Below are positions 29,902 through 38,849 of a stretch of 64,000 nt of DNA, in pieces. Position 1 is the stretch's first letter; each line of letters opens with the position of its first letter. Under the pieces are notes generated by a model. That model was not told the DNA's origin. It did no database searches and worked only from the letters and a program-made list of their open reading frames with translations. The stretch comes from Deltaproteobacteria bacterium. Its GTDB lineage: Bacteria > DRYD01. The translations under genes were made by a program, and so were the position numbers. The stretch is taken from positions 36,305 through 100,304 of the forward strand of contig JAPYWL010000002.1 of NCBI GenBank assembly GCA_028276365.1. The letters are read 5' to 3'.

Positions 29902-30609
29902 CTAATTAACTAATTTAACAGTATTATATACATTATTTTCCATAACATATTCTTGAACCTTTATAATAGTATCTATATTAACCTCTTGTAAAACGTTAGT
30001 ACCTAAATTCATATCAAATTCAGTATAAGATTTTAAGTTAATAATAAAATTGCCTTCTAAGATTTCAGATTTTCCGCTAATAATTTCAAGATTAATAGGG
30101 ATACTAAGATCAACTTCATTACTCTTTGCTTCGATAATAGCAATATTATTTTTTACTTCCTTTAAAGTATAAACCATATTAACATTAGCTTCCTTATTAA
30201 CAGTAGGTAATACAAACTTAATAGGGTTAGTCCATGAATCTCCAATATTTATATCATAATCAGGAAAAACAATTGTACTAACTTCATTACTTCCAGCACT
30301 TTCCAAAATCTCCCCCCTTGGATTAACCAACATATAAACAATTTGATTAGAAACAGGAATAATCGTGGTTTTAATATCGCTTGACATCTCCTGAGCTACT
30401 TCCTCTTCAGAAACATTATTATTAAAAACTTTTAATTTAAGATGAAATCCTTCTTCATCATAAGCAATAGGTTTAAGTAAGATCTTACTAAAAGATAAAA
30501 ATTTATTAGCATCAACTAATTCCATCACCTTAGATACCTGTCTTATAACCACAGATTTAGATTCATAATTAAGGATTTTGCCCACTTTATAATTAAAAAC
30601 TAATTTCAC
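29902..30609 (-). CDS. Conserved hypothetical protein, paralogue of the gene at 34716
   Basis: About 235 residues, mostly beta strand by pattern, with no signal peptide. It shares length and layout with the product of 34716-35426. VNPRGEILESAGSNEV followed by VFPDYDINIGDSWTNP parallels MDKKGKVISSTMDSPV followed by SFPDKPIEIGETWISK. The pattern resembles DUF6263-type proteins, but the function is unknown. The GTG at 30609 is preferred because GGAGG lies 9 nt before it; the TTG at 30615 is too close. It lies downstream of lgt, separated by a 340-bp spacer. Confidence 0.75.
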   Translation of the reverse strand: MKLVFNYKVGKILNYESKSVVIRQVSKVMELVDANKFLSFSKILLKPIAYDEEGFHLKLKVFNNNVSEEEVAQEMSSDIKTTIIPVSNQIVYMLVNPRGEILESAGSNEVSTIVFPDYDINIGDSWTNPIKFVLPTVNKEANVNMVYTLKEVKNNIAIIEAKSNEVDLSIPINLEIISGKSEILEGNFIINLKSYTEFDMNLGTNVLQEVNIDTIIKVQEYVMENNVYNTVKLVN

Positions 30610-30954
30610 TTTCAATTACCTCCATCTTATTCATATTTTTTTATTTTTAATTACTCACATTACACTTAATATTAATATTAAACATTAATAAAAATAAACC
30701 TCTAATAAAAACCTAATTAAAAAAACATATAAATTATCAAAAAGATTATTTGCTATGATCAAAAACTTAAATAAATCTCACCTTTCTTAGTCACCGCTAT
30801 AGCTTCTAAATTTTATATCAACGACAAATTCTTTTCTTTTTTTTCTTTTTGTTGTTTGTCTTTGCTTTTTTTCTTTTTGACTCTTTTTTCTTTTTTTTTT
30901 CTTTTTTCTTTCTTTTTTCTATTTTTTTATTTTCTTTTTTATCTCATTATAATA
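30610..30954. other. Spacer with a long polypurine/polypyrimidine tract
   Basis: Between lgt and the hypothetical gene. Bases about 30828-30945 are nearly all T and C on the plus strand with only a few other bases, i.e. A/G-rich in the minus-strand transcript. Next to it (30790-30812) is CACCGCTATAGCTTCTAAA. No intact gene is seen. Lys-rich codon strings and a short coding-like stretch (EAIAVTKKGEIYLSF) hint at a decayed reading frame. Confidence 0.5.
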
Positions 30955-31713
30955 TTAATTTTTTTTAATAAAAAAAATAAAGATTCCAAAAAGTAGCATA
31001 CTCAAAGCAACTAACTGCCCCAAAGTAAATCCCAACAATAAAGTAGGTTCTTCTCTATAAAACTCCACAAAAAATCTGATTAATCCATAAAAAATAAAAA
31101 ATAAAGCACTTATTTTGCCTTTATTTTCAATTAAAACATTATTATTTTTTAATTTATTAAAATAAAAATAAAGAAAAATAAAAGCAATCAAACTCAAAAT
31201 AGATTCCACAAGTTGAGTAGGATATCTAATAGCCCCATGTAAATATATCCCATACTCACAATGACAAGCTTTACCATAACAACAACCAGCTAACAAGCAC
31301 CCAATCCTACCTATAAATATACTAAATAAAGCTACTAACGTAATATTATCTAACAATACCCAAAAATTTAGCCTATAATACTTTGATAAAAAAGCTAAAG
31401 AAATAACAGAAAAAATAATTGCCCCTTGGATAGCTAAGCCTGCATAAATAAAATCAAACGGTAAATTAATCAAAAATTCTATTAAATTATTTTTATAATA
31501 ATCCGTAAAATGACTAAAAATATATCCTATTTTTCCGCCTATTATTAAAAATATAATATTAATAATAAAAATTTTAAAAGCTATTTCACTATCTATTCTA
31601 AAATATTTAGAATATCTTATAACCAAATATAAGGATACTAATAAATCTATTGCCAAAATAAAACCATAAGAATATATAGTTAAATCCCCTATCTTAAATA
31701 AGATTGGATACAT
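30955..31713 (-). CDS. lgt: Prolipoprotein diacylglyceryl transferase
   Basis: A 252-residue, seven-segment membrane enzyme that moves diacylglycerol from phosphatidylglycerol to the lipobox Cys of prolipoproteins. Motifs are IYSYGFILA near the start, the signature GRIGCLLAGCCYGKAC, the RYPTQLVES region (in place of the more usual HPTQLYE) and the C-terminal GLIRFFVEFYREE. Its substrates here include the solute-binding lipoprotein at 8206. A very long A/G-rich 3' tract follows the stop. Confidence 0.95.
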   Translation of the reverse strand: MYPILFKIGDLTIYSYGFILAIDLLVSLYLVIRYSKYFRIDSEIAFKIFIINIIFLIIGGKIGYIFSHFTDYYKNNLIEFLINLPFDFIYAGLAIQGAIIFSVISLAFLSKYYRLNFWVLLDNITLVALFSIFIGRIGCLLAGCCYGKACHCEYGIYLHGAIRYPTQLVESILSLIAFIFLYFYFNKLKNNNVLIENKGKISALFFIFYGLIRFFVEFYREEPTLLLGFTLGQLVALSMLLFGIFIFFIKKN

Positions 31714-31774
31714 AATAAAAAATGGATGGCTTCATAATAATGTTAGCTTACTAATATAACAATTTACGAATAGC

Positions 31775-33331
31775 TTAAAAATCCTGTGCTAAATATTTAT
31801 CTACTTTTTGTTTTTTAGAAGATTTTAAAGCTTTATTTTTTTGAATTAGCTCCTTATTAACTATATAAGTTATTTCAGATTGAGTAGGTTCAATCCTTTT
31901 TATAGTTTCCATTAATATTCCATTTTCTTTTAATTTTTCAATTATTTTATCTAAATCTTTACACCAACTATTAGCTACTTCATAATCCTTGTTTTTTTCA
32001 TATTCTGTTAAATTTTGAATATCTTTTTGATCCTCAAAAACTTTAACTAATCTAAGAAAAAGCTTACCATCCTCTAATTTAGCCTGTATTTTATAATTAT
32101 CTCCATAAATAGTATCTATATAAATAATTTCCCCCTTATAGAAATTCTCAATTAATTCCTGATCAACAACTTGATATCCAATATCTTCTAAAATTTCATT
32201 TAATTTAAATTTAAATGTATCCTTAATATATTCCATCTCTATATTCTTTTCTATTAGTGATAAAGTATCTAAAAATTCTTGCTCTATATTTAACATCTCT
32301 TCCTTTAAAATATATTTTTGATTTAAAACATCATTTAATTTATTTTTCAATTTCACAAAAATAGGTTCATAATAAGGATAATATTTACTAAAATTAATAT
32401 CAGATTTATAATTTTTATCTAAACTATCTAACATTTCCAAATATCCATTTAATTTTTCTTTATATCCCTTAGTATAAAAAGCCTTATTTAATAAATCATA
32501 ATACTCTAAGGAAACTTGCTCCTTTATTAACTTTAAATTATTAATATCTTGAATATTATATAAATTTTCAATATTTGTTTTTATGTTATAATTTTGATCA
32601 ATTCTCTTAATATTATTAACAAATTCATTAATTTTTTCAATTAATTGCTCTTTTTGAAATTTATTAACTAAGTTTTCCTTATTTACTACTTCAATCTTAG
32701 AAACAGATTGCTTTAAAGCTAACTCCTTTTGCTTAATATTAAATTCTAACTCTATTTTTTCTATATCCTCTAAAATCTGTTTTAATTCCTGCAAATTAGA
32801 AGAATTAAAATCTCGATTTAAAATATGATTTATATCTACATCTTTATAATTCCTAATTTTAGCTATTTTTTCATTTATCTTATTTAAAATATTATTATAT
32901 TGTTCTAAATAAATCTGATTTTGAGATTTTAAATCATTAAAAATATTAACAATATTTTTAATTGAGTTTTGTAATTTTTGAGCTTGCTCTAATTCATATA
33001 AATCAGATAAAACACCAGAATTAAGCAAATTATTGATTTCATTTAATAATCTTTGCTTTTGACTTCCTAATTCACTAACAGTATTTAAATTAGAAACTAT
33101 TTCTCTTAATTGTATTAACTGATTTCTTATAACATTTCTTACGTTTTTAACATATTCCTCTATATTCGTATTAGATTTAGAAAACAACTCTTGAACAATA
33201 TCTTTTTCACTTTTGTTAGTAGAAATATTATAAATAGTAGTAGCTGCACCTGTAGAAGCAGCTATTAAAGCAGCACCTGAAGCTAATATACCACCTAATA
33301 AAAATAATGCTCCTATTGATACTACACTCAT
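31775..33331 (-). CDS. Membrane-anchored long coiled-coil protein with conserved C-terminal domain
   Basis: 518 residues. One hydrophobic segment (about 5-33, rich in Gly, Ala and Leu) is followed by a long coiled coil (about 40-390) and a globular end (about 395-490). The end reads ILEDIGYQVV, GDNYKIQAKLEDGKLFLRLV and EVANSWCKDLDKIIEKLKENGI. From memory, this last pattern (a Tyr-rich beta part, then a WC-x-D helix) recurs at the end of uncharacterised coiled-coil proteins in other bacteria. Function is unknown; a scaffold or envelope-division role would fit the layout but is inference. It lies 7 bp after glnA. Confidence 0.8.
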   Translation of the reverse strand: MSVVSIGALFLLGGILASGAALIAASTGAATTIYNISTNKSEKDIVQELFSKSNTNIEEYVKNVRNVIRNQLIQLREIVSNLNTVSELGSQKQRLLNEINNLLNSGVLSDLYELEQAQKLQNSIKNIVNIFNDLKSQNQIYLEQYNNILNKINEKIAKIRNYKDVDINHILNRDFNSSNLQELKQILEDIEKIELEFNIKQKELALKQSVSKIEVVNKENLVNKFQKEQLIEKINEFVNNIKRIDQNYNIKTNIENLYNIQDINNLKLIKEQVSLEYYDLLNKAFYTKGYKEKLNGYLEMLDSLDKNYKSDINFSKYYPYYEPIFVKLKNKLNDVLNQKYILKEEMLNIEQEFLDTLSLIEKNIEMEYIKDTFKFKLNEILEDIGYQVVDQELIENFYKGEIIYIDTIYGDNYKIQAKLEDGKLFLRLVKVFEDQKDIQNLTEYEKNKDYEVANSWCKDLDKIIEKLKENGILMETIKRIEPTQSEITYIVNKELIQKNKALKSSKKQKVDKYLAQDF

Positions 33332-33338
33332 ATAGAAA

Positions 33339-34673
33339 TTAATAAATATATAAATATTTTTCTAATTCCCATTCAGTAACATAAGTAGAATAATCTTTCC
33401 ACTCTTGTTCCTTAGCCTCTAAGAAATTATAATAAATATGTTCTCCTAAAGTTTCTTTAATTAAAGGATCTTGTTTCATATATTCTAGAGCTTGATATAA
33501 ATTAGCAGGTAAATTATCTATACCATATTTTTGTTTAGTATCTTCATCTAATTCATAAACATTACCCTCAAAAGGCTTAGGAGGATTAATTTTATTAATA
33601 ATGCCATCTAATCCACTATTAATAATAACTGAAAAAGCTAAATAAGGATTACAAGAGGGATCAGGACTCCTTAATTCAATTCTAGTAGAATTTCCTCGCT
33701 TAGCAGGTACCCTAATTAAAGGACTTCTATTATGCTCACCCCAAGAAATATAAACCGGAGCTTCATAACCAGGAACTAATCTCTTATATGAATTAACTAG
33801 CGGATTAGTTATTGCACTAAAAGATTTAACATGTTTGAATATCCCACCTAAATAATTTAATAAAACCTCACTTAATCCATTAGGAGCATCTTTGTCATAA
33901 AAAGCATTAACCTCACCTTTAAACAAAGATTGATGCATATGCATACCAGATCCATTTATACCTCTTACAGGTTTAGGCATAAAAGTAGCATGTAAATTAT
34001 GTTTTAGTGCTATAGTCTTTACTATTATTTTAAATAATAATAATCTATCAGCAGTTTTTAAAGCATCAGAATATTTAAAATCTATTTCATGTTGAGAAGG
34101 AGCAACTTCATGATGTAAGGCTTCCACTTCAAAGCCAAATTCCTCTAACTTAGTTAAAATATCGCGTTTAACTTCTTCAGCAGCATCTAAGGAAAGCATA
34201 TCAAAATATCCACCCTTATCAGTATAACTTATATATGGCTTATATAAATACTCATTATCATAAGTTTCAATAGGAAATAAGAAGAACTCAGCTTCAACAC
34301 CTACCATCGGAATATATCCCATCTTATTACATTTTTCCATAATTAATTGTAATCTATATCTTGGATCTCCCTCAAATCTATTACCATTAGGATAATAAAC
34401 ATCACAAATAACAAAAGCTTCATTATATCCCTTTAAATCAGCTACAATAAAAGTAGATAAATCAGGGACTAATTTCATATCAGACTCTTCAATCCTAACA
34501 AACCCTTTAATAGAAGAACCATCAAATAAAATCTCTCCATTTAACATCTTCTTTACCTGACTAACAGGAATTTGAACACTCTTAGGAACCCCCAAAATAT
34601 CAGTAAACATCATCCTTATGCTCTTTACTTTCTTTTCATTTAAAATAGATATAATATCTTGAGTTTGTAACAT
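33339..34673 (-). CDS. glnA: Glutamine synthetase, type I
   Basis: 444 residues, the length of the GSI-alpha (Bacillus/Thermotoga) type. Motifs are DGSSIKGF, VGVEAEFFLF, NGSGMHMHQSLF, VPGYEAPVYISWGEHNRSPLIR (key parts) and IELRSPDPSCNPYLAF. It forms glutamine from glutamate, ammonia and ATP. The adenylylation-loop Tyr of GSI-beta is not evident, and the C-terminus resembles feedback-inhibited GSI-alpha enzymes. The start is the ATG at 34673. A DUF6263-like gene lies 42 bp upstream. Confidence 0.96.
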   Translation of the reverse strand: MLQTQDIISILNEKKVKSIRMMFTDILGVPKSVQIPVSQVKKMLNGEILFDGSSIKGFVRIEESDMKLVPDLSTFIVADLKGYNEAFVICDVYYPNGNRFEGDPRYRLQLIMEKCNKMGYIPMVGVEAEFFLFPIETYDNEYLYKPYISYTDKGGYFDMLSLDAAEEVKRDILTKLEEFGFEVEALHHEVAPSQHEIDFKYSDALKTADRLLLFKIIVKTIALKHNLHATFMPKPVRGINGSGMHMHQSLFKGEVNAFYDKDAPNGLSEVLLNYLGGIFKHVKSFSAITNPLVNSYKRLVPGYEAPVYISWGEHNRSPLIRVPAKRGNSTRIELRSPDPSCNPYLAFSVIINSGLDGIINKINPPKPFEGNVYELDEDTKQKYGIDNLPANLYQALEYMKQDPLIKETLGEHIYYNFLEAKEQEWKDYSTYVTEWELEKYLYIY

Positions 34674-34715
34674 TACAATATACCCCCTTCTTTATAATTA
34701 TTAATTAAAAATTTT

Positions 34716-35426
34716 CTACTTAATTAAGAATCCTTCTTCAGAGGTTTGTAGATCTTTTTGAATAAGCTTATCTAATATAACACTAACTTTAACATTAGAT
34801 ATAAACTCTTGATTATTATTAGTTAATTTAGCTTTAACTTCAGTTTCAACATCAGATTTAAGTAAAGCTCCATAATCCACAGAAAATAACGTATTACCTT
34901 TAGATACTAAAGATTGATAAACTTCATTTTCATTATTTTCCCATTTATCACTAGATACTTCAATAAGAATAGCATCTAAATTCTTAACCTTTTCAAATCC
35001 TTTAGCAGTATAATAATAATTTAATTCAATAGGGGAACCTTCAGCTAATCTTAAAGTAGTTTTAGAAATCCAAGTTTCCCCTATTTCAATTGGTTTATCA
35101 GGAAAAGAAGGACTACTAACAGGACTATCCATTGTACTACTTATAACTTTTCCTTTCTTATCCATAACCATTTTCATAGTTTGAGTAGGAATAGCTATTT
35201 CTTGAGGAGCATTATTCCTTAAAAAAGAAACTGGATCTATCTCTATCTCTAATTCAAATTCCCCATTAGGTAAAACTTTACTGACTTTTTGAGTTAGTTT
35301 CATTTTTATTTCATCAATCTCTTTTTCCTCATTATTACTATCTCTAAAGATCTTTATGTTATTAACAATAACATCATACAAATAAACCTGTCCCTCTTTC
35401 ATCTTATATTCTAAATTAATAGCCAT
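34716..35426 (-). CDS. Conserved hypothetical protein, paralogue of the gene at 29902
   Basis: 236 residues, beta-rich, no signal peptide and no membrane segment. It shares with the 29902 product the block GKVISSTMDSPV ... FPDKPIEIGETWISK and a similar C-terminal half, so the two are paralogues. The family resembles DUF6263, known mostly as exported proteins, yet neither copy shows an export signal. A G-rich Shine-Dalgarno (GGGGG) precedes the ATG. It sits between glnA and a coiled-coil protein. Confidence 0.75.
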   Translation of the reverse strand: MAINLEYKMKEGQVYLYDVIVNNIKIFRDSNNEEKEIDEIKMKLTQKVSKVLPNGEFELEIEIDPVSFLRNNAPQEIAIPTQTMKMVMDKKGKVISSTMDSPVSSPSFPDKPIEIGETWISKTTLRLAEGSPIELNYYYTAKGFEKVKNLDAILIEVSSDKWENNENEVYQSLVSKGNTLFSVDYGALLKSDVETEVKAKLTNNNQEFISNVKVSVILDKLIQKDLQTSEEGFLIK

Positions 35427-35453
35427 AATTATTTACCCCCTTTTTTAATTAAT

Positions 35454-35957
35454 TTACTTTATTTTTATATTAACTTTCTTAAGCTCAGCTTTAACATTAT
35501 CAGAAGCTTCTACTTTTTTAACTCCAACTTTGTTAGCTTCTAAATTTAACTCTATATTTTTCTTACTATTAGCAATAAAATTTAATATTTTCTTTAATTC
35601 TTCTTCAAAATTAGTTATAATCTTATAGACATATTTTTCAGCTTCATCTATCATATTTTGTGCTTCCTCATTTGCCTGAGCCTTTATTTTATTAGCATAT
35701 TCATAAGCCTGCATAACTATCTCATTATTATTCAATATATCATTAGTTAATACTTCTAACTTTTTCTCTTTTTCTTCTAATTCTCTTCTTAATCTATTAA
35801 CCTCATCAATAGATACAAAATTTTTATCTATAGCAGTTCTTAATTTAGTTATCAAAGATAAAGTTTCCTTAGTATTAACAACAGAAGAGCCAAAAATTTT
35901 TTTTGAACTTCTTATCATTTTTTCCAATTTGTCAAGCAACAATCTAATTTCCTCCAT
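35454..35957 (-). CDS. Small coiled-coil protein of the DivIVA/ATPase-like YlqD-type family
   Basis: 167 residues, nearly all helical. The start LLDKLEKMIRSSKKIFGSSV with KETLSLITKLRTAI parallels a conserved small protein of Clostridia-like bacteria (LLDELEELVESSRRVP...DREELLELIDELRAALP). It continues into an Ala/Glu heptad region (KIKAQANEEAQNMIDEAE) like ATP-synthase stalk or DivIVA proteins. It probably oligomerises; its function is not known. AAGGGGGG precedes the ATG. Confidence 0.65.
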   Translation of the reverse strand: MEEIRLLLDKLEKMIRSSKKIFGSSVVNTKETLSLITKLRTAIDKNFVSIDEVNRLRRELEEKEKKLEVLTNDILNNNEIVMQAYEYANKIKAQANEEAQNMIDEAEKYVYKIITNFEEELKKILNFIANSKKNIELNLEANKVGVKKVEASDNVKAELKKVNIKIK

Positions 35958-35980
35958 ATAATCCCCCCTTATTCAAAAAA

Positions 35981-36631
35981 TTATAAATAAGCAAAAATAT
36001 TTTTAACAAAATTAAAATTATCAAATTGAATAATACTAAAATTATCCCAAAATACACAAGTCCCAAAAGCTATTATCTTACCATTATTACTATTAAAAGC
36101 CCCCTTAATCAAAGGAACCTGATTTTCAGCTAAAAGTAAATCTACATAGTTAATATCTTCTTTATAATTATTAACAACACTAACAGAAGAACTACAAGGA
36201 AATAATATCTTATTAACATTTCTTTTTAATAAATCACTTACTTTAGAAGTAATTAATAAATATTTATCATTTTCTACGTTATTTACCTCATCAGTAACTT
36301 CATCATAATTTATATTTAGCCCTACTTGATTTAAAACTTTATTACATATTTTAGAACTATTATCCTCATTATTATAATAAGACAAAAATAAAATAGTTTT
36401 ACCTTTATAAAATAATTCTAAAATCCTTTGAACCTCAAAATCGCTAAACTCAATCTCAGGATAATTAAATACTAAAATATCTACATCATTATTAAATATA
36501 TCTCCAAAAGAAGTAGGTATATACAATTTATATTCCTTTAATAAAAAAGAATACAATTTAGAGAAATAATAATGATCAAAAACAACAAATTCGCCTTTAG
36601 AATAAGACCAAACTACATTCTTTAATTTCAT
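35981..36631 (-). CDS. GIFT-domain-like (GldG/IFT52-type) protein
   Basis: 216 residues with an alternating strand-helix pattern. It has DVDILVFNYPEIEFSDFEVQRI and KGKTILFLSYYNNED in the first half and GKIIAFGTCVFWDNFSI with FDNFNFVKNIFAYL at the end. This ending (a strand, then a Cys and a Trp-Asp, then a DN-x-x-F-x-x-N-I-F helix) is typical of the class-I-amidotransferase-like GIFT domain of GldG and DUF4350 proteins. No catalytic Cys-His-Glu triad is apparent. No membrane segments flank it. The call is tentative. Confidence 0.55.
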   Translation of the reverse strand: MKLKNVVWSYSKGEFVVFDHYYFSKLYSFLLKEYKLYIPTSFGDIFNNDVDILVFNYPEIEFSDFEVQRILELFYKGKTILFLSYYNNEDNSSKICNKVLNQVGLNINYDEVTDEVNNVENDKYLLITSKVSDLLKRNVNKILFPCSSSVSVVNNYKEDINYVDLLLAENQVPLIKGAFNSNNGKIIAFGTCVFWDNFSIIQFDNFNFVKNIFAYL

Positions 36632-36668
36632 ACTAAATACCCCTTATATTCCTATTTTTTTTACATTT

Positions 36669-37268
36669 TTATTTTAACTCTTGAAAAGAATTATTAACCT
36701 TTGTTATAATTTTTATTTTATTTTTTTTAATTAAGTATTTTAGGATTTTTTTTTCAATAATCCTAATAAATTTAGTAGTAATCAATTCAACTTTAGCTAA
36801 TGGTTTAACAAGAATGGTAGTTAATCCCAATCTATTACCTGCTAAAATATCAGTAAAAATTTGATCCCCAATAATGACAGTATTTTCAGGCTTTGAATTT
36901 AACATTTTTAAAGCTTTAACTATAGCCTTCGTAGAAGGTTTTATAGCATTTGAAATAAATGGAAAACCTAATTCCTTACCTATTCTCTTAACCCTTATGG
37001 ATAACCCATTAGATATAATACATACCTTAAAATTATTCACTTTTATATTATTTAACCAATTATATATTTCAGGATCTATATAATTATTATACCAAGGTAC
37101 CAAAGTATTATCTAAATCTAATAAAATAGTATCAATATTCTTTTGTTTTAATTTATTCAAATCTATATCACTTATCTTATCAAAATAATACTTAGGAGAA
37201 AGATAATTAATTATATTTTTAAATAATCTCTTTACCTTAGGTTTAATAAGTTTTATAAAATTAGCCAT
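36669..37268 (-). CDS. YqeG-family HAD phosphatase
   Basis: 199 residues of the HAD subfamily IIIA. Nucleophile motif LLDLDNTLVPW (Asp-x-Asp), motif II IISNG, Lys in KPSTKAIVKA and acidic motif IIIGDQIFTDILAGNRLG. A basic, membrane-apposing N-terminus is usual for YqeG. Relatives act on phosphate esters; in chloroplasts and bacteria a phosphatidylglycerophosphate phosphatase role is known for related proteins. The gene lies 24 bp after the exported stalk-domain protein. Confidence 0.88.
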   Translation of the reverse strand: MANFIKLIKPKVKRLFKNIINYLSPKYYFDKISDIDLNKLKQKNIDTILLDLDNTLVPWYNNYIDPEIYNWLNNIKVNNFKVCIISNGLSIRVKRIGKELGFPFISNAIKPSTKAIVKALKMLNSKPENTVIIGDQIFTDILAGNRLGLTTILVKPLAKVELITTKFIRIIEKKILKYLIKKNKIKIITKVNNSFQELK

Positions 37269-37291
37269 ATATATATTAATTCTCGATAATT

Positions 37292-38167
37292 TTAATTTTT
37301 CTCCTTTTTCTTTCCCTTAAAATCTATTTCAACCTTAACTTGGGGAACAATTACCATTGTATTATTTATCCAATAAATATTAAAACTCTTCTTTTCACCT
37401 GGTTTAAGAGAAGGGTATTTAAAAGTTTCTTCATAAAGATTTTGACCATCTGGAGAAACAACTCTAACCTTAACTACTATATCTTTTATTATTTCTTTAT
37501 AGTTATTTACTATAGCAGCTTGATACCTTAATTCCCCCCTATTATTCCTATCATCATATTGTTTATTTTCATCAACTAATTTAATAGCATCCTCAGGAAT
37601 CTCTTCAGCTTTTTCACCTACTTGAATATTCTTCTTTTTATTATATATCTCGTCTTTAACATTATAAATATTATCTTTGTTATAAATTACTTCCTTTGTA
37701 TAATTTTCCTGATAAACTTGCTCAACTTTCTTAGGGTCATAATAATCAATAATTCCCGTTTCCTTATTGTAATCAACTTTAGAATTAGTTAAATATGCCA
37801 ATTCAAATAAATCTACATAAATAACATTATCCCTTAATAAAACATATTTTAAAGGAGTCGTATTATAATAAACTAAAGACTTAAAATTAGAAGGAGGTAT
37901 TATATTAGATTTACTTAATACATAATAATTCCCAACCTTATAGTACTTTAGATTAGTTAATTTTATAAAATCTTCCAATTTAACATAAATCCTATTACCT
38001 TCTAAAAAATAATTACCCTTATAAGGCTTATTATGAATATATATATATACTTCACTATTAGCTATAACAATATTCTTATAAAAATAAAAAGTACTTAAAA
38101 AAAATAAAACTAAAATAGCAACAAAAAAAATAACACTTAAAATTTTATTTCCCATTTTATTAAACAT
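37292..38167 (-). CDS. Membrane-anchored protein with stalk (copper-amine-oxidase-N-like) and FxLYD-like domains
   Basis: 291 residues. One N-terminal membrane segment (about 10-35) is followed by a beta-rich part with YVKLEDFIKLTNLKYYKV and IYVDLFELAYLTNSKVDY, which resembles copper-amine-oxidase N-terminal-like stalk repeats (two units). The C-terminal about 75 residues, AAIVNNYKEIIKDIVVKVRV ... LKPGEKKSFNIYW, match an FxLYD-type immunoglobulin-like domain. It should face the outside of the membrane. The ligand is unknown. Confidence 0.72.
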   Translation of the reverse strand: MFNKMGNKILSVIFFVAILVLFFLSTFYFYKNIVIANSEVYIYIHNKPYKGNYFLEGNRIYVKLEDFIKLTNLKYYKVGNYYVLSKSNIIPPSNFKSLVYYNTTPLKYVLLRDNVIYVDLFELAYLTNSKVDYNKETGIIDYYDPKKVEQVYQENYTKEVIYNKDNIYNVKDEIYNKKKNIQVGEKAEEIPEDAIKLVDENKQYDDRNNRGELRYQAAIVNNYKEIIKDIVVKVRVVSPDGQNLYEETFKYPSLKPGEKKSFNIYWINNTMVIVPQVKVEIDFKGKKKEKN

Positions 38168-38181
38168 TTCTCTTCTCCTCC

Positions 38182-38784
38182 TTAAATATTCACTTTTATT
38201 TTATTTATTAGTTTATCAAAAAGAATAGCATTATAAACAGTATCCTTTATATTTTCACCTCTTAAAATCTCAATAACTTTAAAAGCTAATAAAAAAGTAG
38301 TAGCAGGCCCCTGGGAAGTTATCACATTACCATCCTGAAATACTAATTCATTTATATAATTTTCATACTGATCCTTTAAAGTAGGATAAGAAGTTAATTT
38401 AAGATCTTTAGTATTTAGAGATTCTTTTAAGACTAAAGGTCCAGCACATATAGCCGATACATACTTCTTAGAATTATAAAAATATCTTATTATCTCTTTA
38501 ACTTTTGAGTTAGATTTTAAATTTTCAACTCCCACTGATCCCCCTGGTATATACACTAAATCATAAATCTCATAATCCTTTATATCATTTATATTTTTAT
38601 CTGCTAATAATTTAATATTTCTTGAACATTGGATTAAATTATCGTTATCTTTAATAGAAACAATATCTACATTAATACCTGCCCTTCTTAATAAATCAAC
38701 AAAAATAACAATTTCCATCTCTTCACTACCATCAGCAACTAAAACTAAAACATTTTTTTTATCTATACTCTTAAAATCTGTCAT
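38182..38784 (-). CDS. DJ-1/PfpI family protein
   Basis: 200 residues. VLVLVADGSEEMEIVIF holds the conserved Glu, YIPGGSVGVENL follows, and the nucleophile elbow is SAICAGPLVL with the reactive Cys. DNVITSQGPATTFLLAFK-like text (GNVITSQGPATT) is the DJ-1 C-terminal signature. Members act as glyoxalases, deglycases or chaperones on oxidative or carbonyl damage. AGAAGGAGGA lies just before the ATG, indicating strong translation. Confidence 0.9.
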   Translation of the reverse strand: MTDFKSIDKKNVLVLVADGSEEMEIVIFVDLLRRAGINVDIVSIKDNDNLIQCSRNIKLLADKNINDIKDYEIYDLVYIPGGSVGVENLKSNSKVKEIIRYFYNSKKYVSAICAGPLVLKESLNTKDLKLTSYPTLKDQYENYINELVFQDGNVITSQGPATTFLLAFKVIEILRGENIKDTVYNAILFDKLINKIKVNI

Positions 38785-38849
38785 ATATCCTCCTTCTGTT
38801 CTTTTTTTTTATTCTATAATTTTAATAAAATATCCTCTTTATAATTTTT

